The notes below the pieces were generated by a model. That model was not told where the DNA came from, made no database searches, and saw only the letters and a list, made by a program, of their open reading frames with translations. Source: Yamadazyma tenuis (Eukaryota > Ascomycota > Pichiomycetes > Serinales > Debaryomycetaceae). From it: 64,000 nt of DNA. Positions 1 to 9,245 of this stretch are shown one piece after another. Location of the stretch: the NCBI RefSeq assembly GCF_029203305.1, contig NC_089462.1, positions 620,001 to 684,000 of the forward strand. Reading direction: 5' to 3'. A program made the translations under genes and the position numbers. How positions within the stretch are numbered: position 1 is the stretch's first letter; every line of letters starts with the position of its first letter.

Positions 1-1254
1 GAGGTTCGTCTCTCCATCCAAGTCCATGGTTTCAATATAAGCTATATCAGCTTCAGTATCATTAAGAACAGACAACAACACAATATCAGCAGGAATCCAT
101 TCGTCTTCGCATACTTTAATAACATCACCAACACGAATCTCCTTCCAACGAGATCTTACTTCCTTCAAGTTATACCTCTGAAGCGACTGTATATCATGTG
201 CAGAGAATACCGGCGTCTCCGTATCCTGTACGGATTGAAACGAGACTTCAGAACCATTCATATCAACACTTAAAGTTTCGGTCGAAATGGATTGGGCATC
301 AAAACTGCTCAACAGGTCGTCTTCTTTGATACGCACGCAAGTTCGATTGTTCTCCTCCTTGTCGTGTTTATGTCTCTTCCAGTCATCAAAACCTTCTCTT
401 GCTATCGAAATGGATATAAAGATCATTAAGGGAATAATGGTAGTGAACTTACCGGTGGTGGACCAAGATGGTATCATTTGCATGATAGCTACACACAAAA
501 AGTAACAGTTGGCGATCTTGGAGAATTGGGCCCGCAACTGTTTGGGTAAGAATGAATACCTGGTATATTTTGACGACGTTATCACGTTCGAACAGTACGG
601 TTCGCCCGAACGCTCGTCTATAAGGTCCTTTGTTGTCTCATCGTAGAGGTCAAGACCAAACACACTGTTGATGCCTTTGCTGAAGGAGACGGGGATGACT
701 CTTCCATTTTTGGTGGGTGGGAGCTCTGTTTTGCCCAATATCTTATTCTTGAGCTTCGTCAATGAACTAAAGAGCTGGTGTCGGTGGTGAACTTTTCTTT
801 GCCTAGATATGAACTCAAACGAGCTTGCTTCACTTGCAATGGAGTCAGACAGAAGGTGGGAACTCTGACCATTTAAGCTGGTACTAGAGTAGCCGTATGG
901 GGAAAAGCCGGGTTTGCGGTCGTCATTCAGCTCCTCGATTGTAATTTGAGGAGTTCCTGATCTTTGGATCGGAACATTGAAGTGGACGGATGTGTTCTCA
1001 GTCTGAGACATTGAAGACATTTCAATGGAGTCATTTTGTTTGGCGTTAAGTTCAAACACGCTGGGGTTGATCAAGTTTGAGGCGAGCGCTTTGTTGAACA
1101 ATTGAGTTCTTAAAGATAGACCTCTTTTACGCCTTGCTTGTGGAGTACTGGATGGAATCAGGAGATGGTTTGGGTTGGAGGACGAGTCGGGGCTCGGCCC
1201 GCCCATGCCATCCGTATCAGTGTACGGGGTAGAAGATACATTATTATCAGACAT
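1..1254 (-). CDS. DNF3: P4-type phospholipid-translocating ATPase (flippase), 5' part only
   Basis: This is a partial gene: 418 N-terminal codons run from the ATG at 1254 to the window edge. A disordered Ser-rich leader contains an SLRTQLFNK block close to the start region of yeast Dnf3. The P4-ATPase N-terminal signature follows around residues 205-250 (SKYT, then FLPKQLRAQFSKIANCYF), then two membrane segments at about 245-262 and 270-287 (FTTIIPLMIFISIAREG). The frame then enters the actuator domain, and the last residues visible are the conserved DGETNL. Family members flip aminophospholipids across Golgi/endosomal membranes. The phosphorylation site and the rest of the enzyme lie outside the window. 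P4-ATPase membership is clear; the choice of DNF3 over other flippases rests on the N-terminal leader. Confidence 0.85.
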   Translation of the reverse strand, partial: MSDNNVSSTPYTDTDGMGGPSPDSSSNPNHLLIPSSTPQARRKRGLSLRTQLFNKALASNLINPSVFELNAKQNDSIEMSSMSQTENTSVHFNVPIQRSGTPQITIEELNDDRKPGFSPYGYSSTSLNGQSSHLLSDSIASEASSFEFISRQRKVHHRHQLFSSLTKLKNKILGKTELPPTKNGRVIPVSFSKGINSVFGLDLYDETTKDLIDERSGEPYCSNVITSSKYTRYSFLPKQLRAQFSKIANCYFLCVAIMQMIPSWSTTGKFTTIIPLMIFISISIAREGFDDWKRHKHDKEENNRTCVRIKEDDLLSSFDAQSISTETLSVDMNGSEVSFQSVQDTETPVFSAHDIQSLQRYNLKEVRSRWKEIRVGDVIKVCEDEWIPADIVLLSVLNDTEADIAYIETMDLDGETNL

Positions 1255-1919
1255 ATGATATGAATTTTCACCCTAAAACGCAGCCACCAATTGCAGTTGG
1301 GAAGTTATGGGCAGATGTTTGTGGTTATAGCCTGGCTGTGCTAGAAAATTTTCGCATTTTTAGATCGGATCTACGTATCGCAGAGCCAAGCAAAGTACAG
1401 ATATCTTAAGGGGAAGCACTACCCGATATTCGTAGACTACTTACAGTTGAAAACGTATATTCAGTTTACTCCGTGAAAATGTCATGGATCTTCCACTAGG
1501 TGTGTTTACTCCCTCGAAACGACTTTAGACCCTCTCTCAATTTATTTATAACTCTTCGCAATTGGCTGCAAATCAATTATTCGCTCTACAGTGCTCCTCT
1601 AACCCTTTAAGTCTCTTTTCTTTTGTTTCGACACTCCGAGATCGATGATAGAGGATTGAATTGTAATGGTGTTTCTTGGTGTTGGATAACGATGGAAGAT
1701 TTTATTAGAGAAACTTATCTGTTTCTTAACTTCATTCAACACAGCCGCATTTTTGGGGAAGACGCTGGGTATATACTACAGTCGTTTAACTCACCCACTA
1801 AACACCCTCATATCTCATCCATTTGGCTTCTGTGGACGCATCCACAGAATTTCCAACCTAAATCTACGACAAACCAGTGGCTGCAAAAGAATCTGTTAAC
1901 TATAATACAAGGTGCATTC
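1255..1919. other. Intergenic, 5' region of the DNF3-like gene
   Basis: This 665-bp stretch lies between the flippase start and the stop of the oxidoreductase gene, both on the minus strand. The only sizeable open frame (plus strand, from 1623) starts at TTG and runs into the 3' end of the oxidoreductase antisense, so I do not call it. I see no RNA gene or repeat. It presumably holds the DNF3 promoter and the terminator of the upstream gene. Confidence 0.5.
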
Positions 1920-3296
1920 TTATACGTCGAGGGTAGCTCTGAGTCGGCCAAAACAGTAGTCCTTGTACTCCTCCACAAAGTCAGGGACATTTTTTGAGAC
2001 CTCCCCACCAAGCTCGCAAATCAACTCTCCATTACCTGCCACTAGCACCATTCCTCGCGGAACTTGGTCGAGTGCCGGGGTGGGTTCGACGAATGTATTG
2101 TCAAAGATCAAGCTCGTAAGGTTATTGGCAACCTGACGCCCGTGATAACATGCCCATCCAGCACTCTTGATGATATCAAGGCTCACCAAGTCTCCAAGCA
2201 CAAAGAAGTTGCTTATAATGTGATCCTCGCATTTCAATTGTAGGTACTCATTGACAAGAATATCGTTTTTGGGGGTCACAAACTGCTTGAGGTGGCCGGC
2301 GAGGAGCGAGGTGTTGTTGCGATGGGCCGTGCACCAGATGTTCAAGTCGGAGGTGATGGTGCCGCCACTGGTGGTGGATAAATCCCCTGAGGTAGTTCCC
2401 AAGTCTACCGATTTGGGTGCTTCGATCCGTGTGTTGAGGATCACGTTGACACCCGACTGGCAGAGCAGATCAAGGGCAAGCCGCTTGAACTCCTCCTGGA
2501 GTGGCTCGGGCGGAATTGATGCGTGGGGGTGGATGAGGTTGATGGTCTTGTGGGGCCTGAAGTGCTTCAAGTCTCCTGCCAACTCGATGCCCACCGCCCC
2601 ACCACCCACAATGGAGATGGTATTGGCAGCATCGATGCGGACCATGGAGTCGTCCATTTCCCGGAGAAATGACTTGTGAGTGTAGGCCTTAGGAGTGGTG
2701 GGCCAGTTACGATCACGGCCAGTTGCCAAAATCACATAGTCAAAGTCCACTACCGCCTGGCCACAGGAAGCCCCAGTGTCGGCGACGAGCGTATACTGGG
2801 CCTTGGTCTCATCCAAGTACGTGACGTGGCCCTGGACGTAGTTAACGTTGACACCAGCGAGATTGTTGTCGCTGGTCTCGGCTGGCAGTGGGGCCAATTC
2901 CAGCACCACGTCGTCGTTGGCCAGTACCACCCGGTCGATCTTGAAGTTATTCAAGCGGTCGAATGACACGAACTGCGTTTGGGCGAACTCGGTGTCCACA
3001 ATGCACCGGGGCATTCCAATCACGTTCAAAAGCCCAGCTCGCGGCTCGATAAGGGTGATGGAAACCATGTTTTTATCGGAGTATTTTCCGGGAAACTCCC
3101 GGGACTTGGCCTTGAAGTGAGTGACAAATGCGTTGATTGCAGAGAGTCCCGCATAGGCGCCCCCCACCACCAAGATATTGGTGGTGAACGAGACTGGTTG
3201 GCTTGTGAATTTGTCAAGAATGGTAGCATCTGAAAATCCAGCAAACGTGGTTGTTGACGACGGAACCGGCTGTGGGGGGTGTACGGCTGTGGTCAT
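1920..3296 (-). CDS. AIF/FSP1-like FAD- and NAD(P)-dependent oxidoreductase
   Basis: This predicts 458 residues from the ATG at 3296. It has a two-dinucleotide-fold layout: an FAD-binding motif ILVVGGAYAG at residues 41-50, and a second Rossmann motif SIVGGGAVGIELAGDL around 226-241. A FVLGDL motif near residue 380 is typical of the second FAD contact in pyridine nucleotide-disulfide oxidoreductases. No CxxxxC redox-active disulfide is evident, which fits the AIF/AIFM2/NDH-2-like branch rather than glutathione-reductase types. The frame stays open 28 codons further upstream, through an Arg-rich stretch, but it begins there at GTG. The ATG-initiated protein therefore has no clear mitochondrial presequence. 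The substrate and cellular role cannot be told from sequence. A candidate zinc-cluster regulator site lies 230 bp upstream. Confidence 0.8.
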   Translation of the reverse strand: MTTAVHPPQPVPSSTTTFAGFSDATILDKFTSQPVSFTTNILVVGGAYAGLSAINAFVTHFKAKSREFPGKYSDKNMVSITLIEPRAGLLNVIGMPRCIVDTEFAQTQFVSFDRLNNFKIDRVVLANDDVVLELAPLPAETSDNNLAGVNVNYVQGHVTYLDETKAQYTLVADTGASCGQAVVDFDYVILATGRDRNWPTTPKAYTHKSFLREMDDSMVRIDAANTISIVGGGAVGIELAGDLKHFRPHKTINLIHPHASIPPEPLQEEFKRLALDLLCQSGVNVILNTRIEAPKSVDLGTTSGDLSTTSGGTITSDLNIWCTAHRNNTSLLAGHLKQFVTPKNDILVNEYLQLKCEDHIISNFFVLGDLVSLDIIKSAGWACYHGRQVANNLTSLIFDNTFVEPTPALDQVPRGMVLVAGNGELICELGGEVSKNVPDFVEEYKDYCFGRLRATLDV

Positions 3297-3915
3297 GGGG
3301 ATCTTTGTGGTACGAAAAGGCGATTTGAGGGTGAAGAAAACTCTTGTTCTTCTCGCAAACTGGAAGATGTACAGATACACTTTAGGAACAGATGCGAATA
3401 AAAAAGTCGCTATAAAATTATCGATAAAATCTGTGGGCCTCGATGAGAGGGCAACTGGCGGATATATATGATGGTAGAGACATTTTAAAAATGAAAAATG
3501 GGGTGTTAGTGGGATGGAAATGATATCCGGATCGATCCGAATCTACTGGTGGGTGTATGGGCTACTTCGATTGAGTTTGGTCTGCTGAGCCCCCATACCG
3601 CCCCCTCGTCCTGGTGGATCGTAAACGGGTACGTATGCGGTTCCGACATCGGCAAGCTAGTCGGGTGTTTGATGGGTTGTAATGACTTGATTTATCGTTG
3701 GCACACTCGGTCACGAGTAGGAAGGTGACCATGCTGTAGAGGAGTATTTTTTAGGCGACGACAGACAGTAATTGGTGGACTTCCTTCATGAAACTCTCCG
3801 TGGTGAAATTTACGGATTTTCTTGGAGTGCGATGCGACACCTCGGAATTTTGTGATCAATTTCTAACGCTTTTTCCAGTGTATGCAATGTGTATTAGTTT
3901 TGTGGGATGGTGACA
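3297..3915. other. Intergenic, promoter region of the AIF-like gene
   Basis: This 619-bp region lies between the oxidoreductase start and the BUB1 stop; both genes are on the minus strand. Apart from the CGG-N6-CCG palindrome and a C-rich stretch with CCCCT near 3600, I see no gene, repeat or RNA. Confidence 0.5.
3528..3539. promoter_or_regulatory. Palindromic CGG-N6-CCG site (candidate Zn2Cys6 factor site)
   Basis: CGGATCGATCCG is a perfect 12-bp palindrome of the form CGG-N6-CCG, about 232 bp upstream of the oxidoreductase ATG on the minus strand. This spacing is bound by some fungal zinc-cluster regulators (Ppr1-type sites in S. cerevisiae). Function is inferred; only the motif is seen. 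Confidence 0.35.
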
Positions 3916-6543
3916 CTATCTTCTTTTGGGAATTATCTTATATACGTCTCTCTCTATGTTGTTGATGACTCTTTTTAAGCCGAGTTTGGCCGAGTTTTGT
4001 TTGAGAAACTCTTCAAATCGGACTCGCTGGTACTTCAATTCATCGATTAACGGAATTTTTTCGTCCACATTGTAGTAAGGATTAAGAAGAATCTCAAACA
4101 AAGGCTGCCATAAAGGCAATTGCCAGTAACGTCTTAAGGAGTTTTGAAGCTTATACTTGCCATTGGGAAGCTTGTTAACGCGAATATAGTCCCCAAATAA
4201 TAACGTATGGATAGTGGCTGCAATGCCATAGTAGTCTGCTTCGTACGACCAGGTCTTGTGTTCTCGCATTTGGGGGCAGTCTTGTTCATCGGTCCGGAAA
4301 TCACTCGAGAATTCGGTGCCTTCTGGAAAGAGTGTCAAGTCAATTGCTCGACCAAAGTCAATTAACACCAATCGGGGACTTTGCCATTCATTTGCTTCAT
4401 GTGCTTTGTTATCATAGTGCTCGGACATACTGAAGGTATTCTTGAGGTCGATCATACAGTTGTCCGCCTTGAGGTCTCCATGTATCACTCCCACCCGGTG
4501 GAGCTGCTCCACCACCCGCAAGAGCTCAATCGTGAAGAAAATGCAGAGAATTTCCTCCACCGTATCACCTTCACCTTTGTAGTAATTGACAAGATCAAGC
4601 AAAGTTCCTTGGTTCAAGTAGTTGAGAATCAAGAAACTCTCATCCTTATACATATACAAAGATTCGGGGTTCACCAAACGAGAGTCCACCAACGGATCAT
4701 GTTTGAGTCTTCGGTGGAGTTGGTTGAGGATGTAAAATTCCCAGTTGGAAGAAATCGTCTCTGCCTTCAAAGCTTTGAGCATCCCCACCTCATTTTCAAT
4801 AAGGTAGACATATCCATATCCTCCTTGGCCCAATTCACATTTCAAAGAAAAGATTTCGTCCCCACAAAAATTCACAATAGAACCGCTAGATCCCTTAGCC
4901 ACGATCTTGGTATCCTTATCAGTGATAGACCTGAACTTACGTATGGCTTCAATGAAGTGAGTTTTGGTGTTATTATAGCCAGGATATGTTTCAAGTGGTG
5001 GTGATATTCCTGACAACAACTTCTCACGTAACTTTTCCAGTAATGGATCCACAACCTGTGGTTGGTTCCTATTTGTGCCGCCAAATGAGTCTATATGTGA
5101 AGAGCTGACGATTTGGTCTTGAACTGTGGGTAATTTCGCTGGAGCTTTATGAAGGGTCTCAGTGACAAATTCATCATAGTTGGTTGAGTTGCCTCCCTCA
5201 GACTTGTCGTCTTCAAAATCGCTTTCGTGGGGCATTTTGGACACATCGTTAAACATGCTCATAACTTCGTTATTTGCAGCTTTGGAATAGAGCGTTACTG
5301 TTGGAGACTGCAAAATGTTTCTTGGTTGGAAGGTGGTCGTATCATCATCTTTCAAGGGAATCGTGAAAGTATCGGTGAACCGTGCATTTTCCTGGTAGCT
5401 AGCGCTTTGTGAATCTCCTTGAGTGGGTAAGGTTTCTTCGTGTACCTGACTGCTTAACTCCATATTTTTGGTTCTGCTCAACATCAACAATTCTACCAAA
5501 GACACCTCCTCTCCATGTTCTGGGTATATTAAGTCTAGGTTGGCGTGCACCTGTTCGGGCTTTTTCCCCGGTCTCTTGACAATTGTGGATATCTCGTTTG
5601 GGCTCGTGAGATGGACTTCATACTGAGTTGCTTCCTCAACCGGAACACCTATATCTCTGTAAACAGGGATCTTGTTCAGTGAGCTACTGCTCAGAGAGGG
5701 TCTGATTTGTTCCAATATTTCACCTGACCATGGCCGTGGGGTGAAAACATTCTCCTTCTTTCTGAGTTGAATATCAAGGATATCTTTGGATGGGGCCTTC
5801 CCATCGAATAGCTTGTCGGCCATGCGCAAATTGCTGTCGTCGGTGAAAACCGAGATCTTAGACTTCTTGAAGGTAGCAGGCATCGACTCTTCAGGAGATG
5901 GGTTTGAACCTCTCTTCAACGTCAACACTCGTTTGACTTCACTATCAGACCGGTCTGTGGTCTGCGACAGTTTCCGTAGTTCAAACTGTTTCAGGGATCT
6001 GATGAGTCTGCTCACAGGTCTGGCATTGTTCTGCAATCCTATATGGTAAACGTCCTGGGCATCGCTGAACTTTTGGCGGAGTTCAAGAACCTTAGCAAAC
6101 TCTTCATAGTAAAGGGACAATTCTCTGCCGATTTCTTTCTTGGCCAAATAGATGAAGATCTCAGTGGGTGAATCGGAATATTTGGCGTATTCCAACCATA
6201 TCTTTAGGTATCGAGAGTCATTCTTGTACTGATTGAAGTCTCTGAAATCTGTAGTACACTTCTCTAGAATCTCTAACAATCGGCTCTCGGCGTTATTACC
6301 TTGTGGATAGCTGTCATGACACCAACGTATATAACGGACATACACCTCCAACGGGTCATCGAGGTCGTCAAGATCTGCCACTTCATCCTCAAACTCTTGT
6401 CTCTGTTGGTTGAGAAGGTCTTTTCTATGAGTACCATGCTGTTTCAACGAGTATGTCAAGCTCAGTACGGACCTGCCTCCAGGAAGTGCTTCGATATTCT
6501 CTTTCTGTGCTTCAATTTCTGATATGTTCAACGAGGACAGCAT
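3916..6543 (-). CDS. BUB1: Spindle-assembly checkpoint kinase Bub1
   Basis: This predicts 875 residues with the two-part Bub1 architecture. A KEN box sits at residues 14-16. The TPR-like Mad3/Bub1 homology domain follows at about 40-170 (for example YVRYIRWCHDSYP and WLEYAKYSDSP). A long disordered middle leads to a C-terminal protein kinase domain. The glycine loop GQGGYGYVY is near residue 570, the catalytic loop HGDLKADN near 688 (HGD rather than HRD, as usual in Bub1) and DFG near 731. The active kinase motifs plus the N-terminal domain distinguish it from kinase-lacking Mad3/BubR1. Bub1 acts at kinetochores, recruiting Mad1 and phosphorylating H2A. The gene is divergent from GPI16, with 94 bp between the two start codons. 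Confidence 0.95.
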   Translation of the reverse strand: MLSSLNISEIEAQKENIEALPGGRSVLSLTYSLKQHGTHRKDLLNQQRQEFEDEVADLDDLDDPLEVYVRYIRWCHDSYPQGNNAESRLLEILEKCTTDFRDFNQYKNDSRYLKIWLEYAKYSDSPTEIFIYLAKKEIGRELSLYYEEFAKVLELRQKFSDAQDVYHIGLQNNARPVSRLIRSLKQFELRKLSQTTDRSDSEVKRVLTLKRGSNPSPEESMPATFKKSKISVFTDDSNLRMADKLFDGKAPSKDILDIQLRKKENVFTPRPWSGEILEQIRPSLSSSSLNKIPVYRDIGVPVEEATQYEVHLTSPNEISTIVKRPGKKPEQVHANLDLIYPEHGEEVSLVELLMLSRTKNMELSSQVHEETLPTQGDSQSASYQENARFTDTFTIPLKDDDTTTFQPRNILQSPTVTLYSKAANNEVMSMFNDVSKMPHESDFEDDKSEGGNSTNYDEFVTETLHKAPAKLPTVQDQIVSSSHIDSFGGTNRNQPQVVDPLLEKLREKLLSGISPPLETYPGYNNTKTHFIEAIRKFRSITDKDTKIVAKGSSGSIVNFCGDEIFSLKCELGQGGYGYVYLIENEVGMLKALKAETISSNWEFYILNQLHRRLKHDPLVDSRLVNPESLYMYKDESFLILNYLNQGTLLDLVNYYKGEGDTVEEILCIFFTIELLRVVEQLHRVGVIHGDLKADNCMIDLKNTFSMSEHYDNKAHEANEWQSPRLVLIDFGRAIDLTLFPEGTEFSSDFRTDEQDCPQMREHKTWSYEADYYGIAATIHTLLFGDYIRVNKLPNGKYKLQNSLRRYWQLPLWQPLFEILLNPYYNVDEKIPLIDELKYQRVRFEEFLKQNSAKLGLKRVINNIERDVYKIIPKRR

Positions 6544-6637
6544 TGTTTCAGTTATATCATCAGAGGGCTTTTAGAAAGTAAACAAAAAAATCAAACACCC
6601 AAATTCGCGTTCTGCGAAGAACAAGTTTTCATCTTTA

Positions 6638-8434
6638 ATGATTCACCAGGTGATAGCGCTAATTGCGTTGATCTGTGGTATACATGCCAACAACAACTTC
6701 TACAATGAGAGCTTGAGCCTCACGCCGTTGGCCCGCAACAATCTTTTGGCCAACTTCAACTTCGAGATCAAATCATTACCCAAGCACCTTTCATACTATA
6801 ACGAATCCAATGATAAAGATTCCATAGCTGATGCCAGCCACTACACGTACTTCCCGAGATCCATTGGACCGCTTTTGGAGAAAACGAATACCCGTGAACT
6901 CCACTTGCGGTTTGCCCAAGGCTGGTGGGATTCCGAATCATGGGGCAGTTTACCTGTAAATGGGTCGAAAAGTGGAGGTACCGGAGTAGAGGTTTGGGCA
7001 GTCATCGAAGCTCCTACGTCCAAGGAAGCGTTGAAGAGTTGGTCTAAGCTAGCGGTGCTGCTTTCAGCTTTTTTCTGTGCTTCGCTAAACTTTATTGATG
7101 AGTCTATCACCACGTTTCCCATAAATGCTTTTAATCCTGATACTTCAAGTTTCAGCGCTGACCCGGCAAATAAGTTGTTCTTGTTGCGAGCGGCCATGCC
7201 AAGCGAGCCCATTTGCACGGAAAACTTGACTCCATTCATCAAGTTGTTACCCACCAGAGGGAAAGCTGGGATTTCATCGTTATTGGATGGTCACAGAGTA
7301 TTCGATTCATTATGGAACTCCATGTCGATAGATATCCAAACTGAATGCGACGATGAGTCTGAAGCCTGCAACTTCAAGATGGACCAGAGCATCTCGGTGA
7401 TTGTAGATGTGATGAGATCTTTACGTAAAAAAGAAAATGGCCCCATTCCAAAGCCCGTTGAAGGCGACAAATTACAGTGTGATAAGTCAAGAGGTTACAG
7501 TGTCTGGCAGTGTTTCCCGTTGGGGCTTCCCACGGAAATCACGTACAGCTTGCGGGATGTGTTTGGTCGACCCATTAACGGTGGTCCTTTTAGCTCTCAG
7601 GGTGTGCCAGTAACGGTGAACTTCAAAGCAGAAGGATGGGATATAAGCTTCAAAGACGGCATGAACAAAGTTGTGTCGCTCTCAGAAAATGATTCTACCT
7701 ACACTATTTTAGGCGATGATGAGGTGAATATCGACTTTAAAGCTTCAGATTCCTCCAAGACAGTAGGTCTCCAGACTGCACCATTACATGCTTCCAGATC
7801 TTTAACCGGATACTCCCAAGACAAAGGTGGATTTAGAGTTGTTTTCGAGAACCCTGGCGACAGTGCTATTAGTTTCGTCTATTTTGAATCGTTACCCTGG
7901 TTCATTAGATTGTATCTCAGTACCATGAAAGCCACATCCAAGGGACAAACTGGAACTTATCAGGAGGTAGACTCGTCCGAGTATGTGACATTATCACACT
8001 ATCAGCCTGCCATAGACAGAAAGAGGCCTTCCCATATGGAGTTGCTTGTGACGGTCCCTGCCAAAGAAACCTTGACGTTACACTATGAATTCGACAAGTC
8101 TTTACTTCTTTACGCGGAATACCCACCAGATGCGAACCATGGATTTTCTGTGGAGCCAGCCGTCATCACAGTGTTGGATACCAACCAGAAGAAGGTCTAT
8201 GAATTGAGAACTACCAGTTCATTGGTGGTGCTTCCTACCCCTGACTTCTCCATGCCCTATAACGTAATCATATTGACAGGAACCGTGATCTCGCTTGCAT
8301 TTGGCTCCCTCTATAATTTGTTGATAAAAGACGTCATTACCGAAGAGGAGTTTGAAAAGTTTGCTGCTCAAAGTAAGTTACGCAAGTTAAGAGCCAAGAT
8401 CAAGTCATTAAAGTCTTTTTTGAAAAGTAAATAA
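6638..8434 (+). CDS. GPI16: GPI transamidase subunit Gpi16 (PIG-T)
   Basis: This predicts 598 residues. A signal peptide covers about residues 1-17 (hydrophobic, ending near GIHA), followed by a large lumenal domain typical of Gpi16/PIG-T. That domain includes LHLRFAQGWWDSESWG and the conserved DVFGRPINGGPF segment near residue 308. One C-terminal membrane span (NVIILTGTVISLAFGSLYNLL, about 545-567) precedes a short Lys-rich cytosolic tail. Gpi16 is part of the ER complex that cleaves the C-terminal signal and attaches the GPI anchor; it is disulfide-linked to Gpi8 in yeast. The likely clients include the GPI wall protein encoded at 20.2 kb. The next ORF on the same strand can start 10 bp downstream. 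Confidence 0.93.
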   Translation: MIHQVIALIALICGIHANNNFYNESLSLTPLARNNLLANFNFEIKSLPKHLSYYNESNDKDSIADASHYTYFPRSIGPLLEKTNTRELHLRFAQGWWDSESWGSLPVNGSKSGGTGVEVWAVIEAPTSKEALKSWSKLAVLLSAFFCASLNFIDESITTFPINAFNPDTSSFSADPANKLFLLRAAMPSEPICTENLTPFIKLLPTRGKAGISSLLDGHRVFDSLWNSMSIDIQTECDDESEACNFKMDQSISVIVDVMRSLRKKENGPIPKPVEGDKLQCDKSRGYSVWQCFPLGLPTEITYSLRDVFGRPINGGPFSSQGVPVTVNFKAEGWDISFKDGMNKVVSLSENDSTYTILGDDEVNIDFKASDSSKTVGLQTAPLHASRSLTGYSQDKGGFRVVFENPGDSAISFVYFESLPWFIRLYLSTMKATSKGQTGTYQEVDSSEYVTLSHYQPAIDRKRPSHMELLVTVPAKETLTLHYEFDKSLLLYAEYPPDANHGFSVEPAVITVLDTNQKKVYELRTTSSLVVLPTPDFSMPYNVIILTGTVISLAFGSLYNLLIKDVITEEEFEKFAAQSKLRKLRAKIKSLKSFLKSK

Positions 8435-8444
8435 CTATATATTA

Positions 8445-9170
8445 ATGTCACAAGCTGTCAGATTATTTTGCAGCCTGGCCGCGCTTTTCGTCCCCGAGCC
8501 GGAGATCACTGGTTACTATTACATTATGTTTATTGAAGAAGCAGTGTCACGGGAAGACAACTTAGTCCTACGAAGCCTTTGTCTTCCTATAGACTATAGT
8601 AACACCAAGTACTTAGCCAAACGCTTCGAGACATCTTTTGACGACCTTTTATCCAAAGATTCTCGCAGTTTCAAATACCTTTACAGCAGAAACGGCCTTA
8701 TCCAAGAAGGACCCTTCCACAAAGAGTTCCCCAAAAAAGCCACTTCCCTTGACAATGATCAGTTGTACGTCGATACCAATAGTGACTTTTTTGTACGGTG
8801 GTTCCCTCGGGATATCGCCAAAATCATATTTCCTGCTATTTACTTTAACGAGCTAGTACAACAGCTAAGGAACGAAAGAAGCAAAACATTGACAGTAGAG
8901 TTCATGGGAGGACTGGTGCCTACTTCTTTTGAACGTCAGTTATGTGAGGAACGGAATGGCAACGGGGTTTGGAGTCGAAGAGGCGTTTGGTTTTGTACGT
9001 GTCAGAATGTTGATCTTCAGCGTAGAGACGATTTCGGCCCCAAATTCTTTAACACCTATAACGAGTGGTTGTTATGGGACCGGCACCTCTCCCTGGTGGA
9101 AGAAAAGGCCCGTCTAGAAGGAGATACCGAGACACTTGGACGAACTGCCAAATGCAAGTCATTCCCATGA
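8445..9170 (+). CDS. Unrecognised protein of 214-241 residues
   Basis: I do not recognise this protein. The ATG at 8445 is only 10 bp past the GPI16 stop and would place the promoter inside GPI16. The in-frame ATG at 8526 (residue 28) gives 214 residues and a 91-bp gap, and is at least as likely. The sequence is soluble-looking, with no clear membrane span after residue 28. It is rich in aromatic and charged residues (SDFFVRWFPRDIAKIIFPAIYFNEL, for which the central part is near residues 115-140) and has several cysteines in the last third. It ends convergent with ELP5, 75 bp from that gene's stop. The evolved-looking composition and length favour a real gene; the function is unknown. Confidence 0.65.
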   Translation: MSQAVRLFCSLAALFVPEPEITGYYYIMFIEEAVSREDNLVLRSLCLPIDYSNTKYLAKRFETSFDDLLSKDSRSFKYLYSRNGLIQEGPFHKEFPKKATSLDNDQLYVDTNSDFFVRWFPRDIAKIIFPAIYFNELVQQLRNERSKTLTVEFMGGLVPTSFERQLCEERNGNGVWSRRGVWFCTCQNVDLQRRDDFGPKFFNTYNEWLLWDRHLSLVEEKARLEGDTETLGRTAKCKSFP

Positions 9171-9245
9171 GTTAAGAGAATGAACAGGAAATTATTTAGG
9201 AAAATGCATCATTTATAGGTCTGTTTATAGGGATAAACTCGACAG

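Noticed and set aside
1623..1997. 124-codon plus-strand frame between DNF3 and the AIF-like gene
   Set aside because: Begins at TTG and its last part is antisense to the oxidoreductase coding sequence.
4381..5004. 207-codon frame antisense to BUB1
   Set aside because: It overlaps the well-supported BUB1 kinase domain and shows no recognisable motif.
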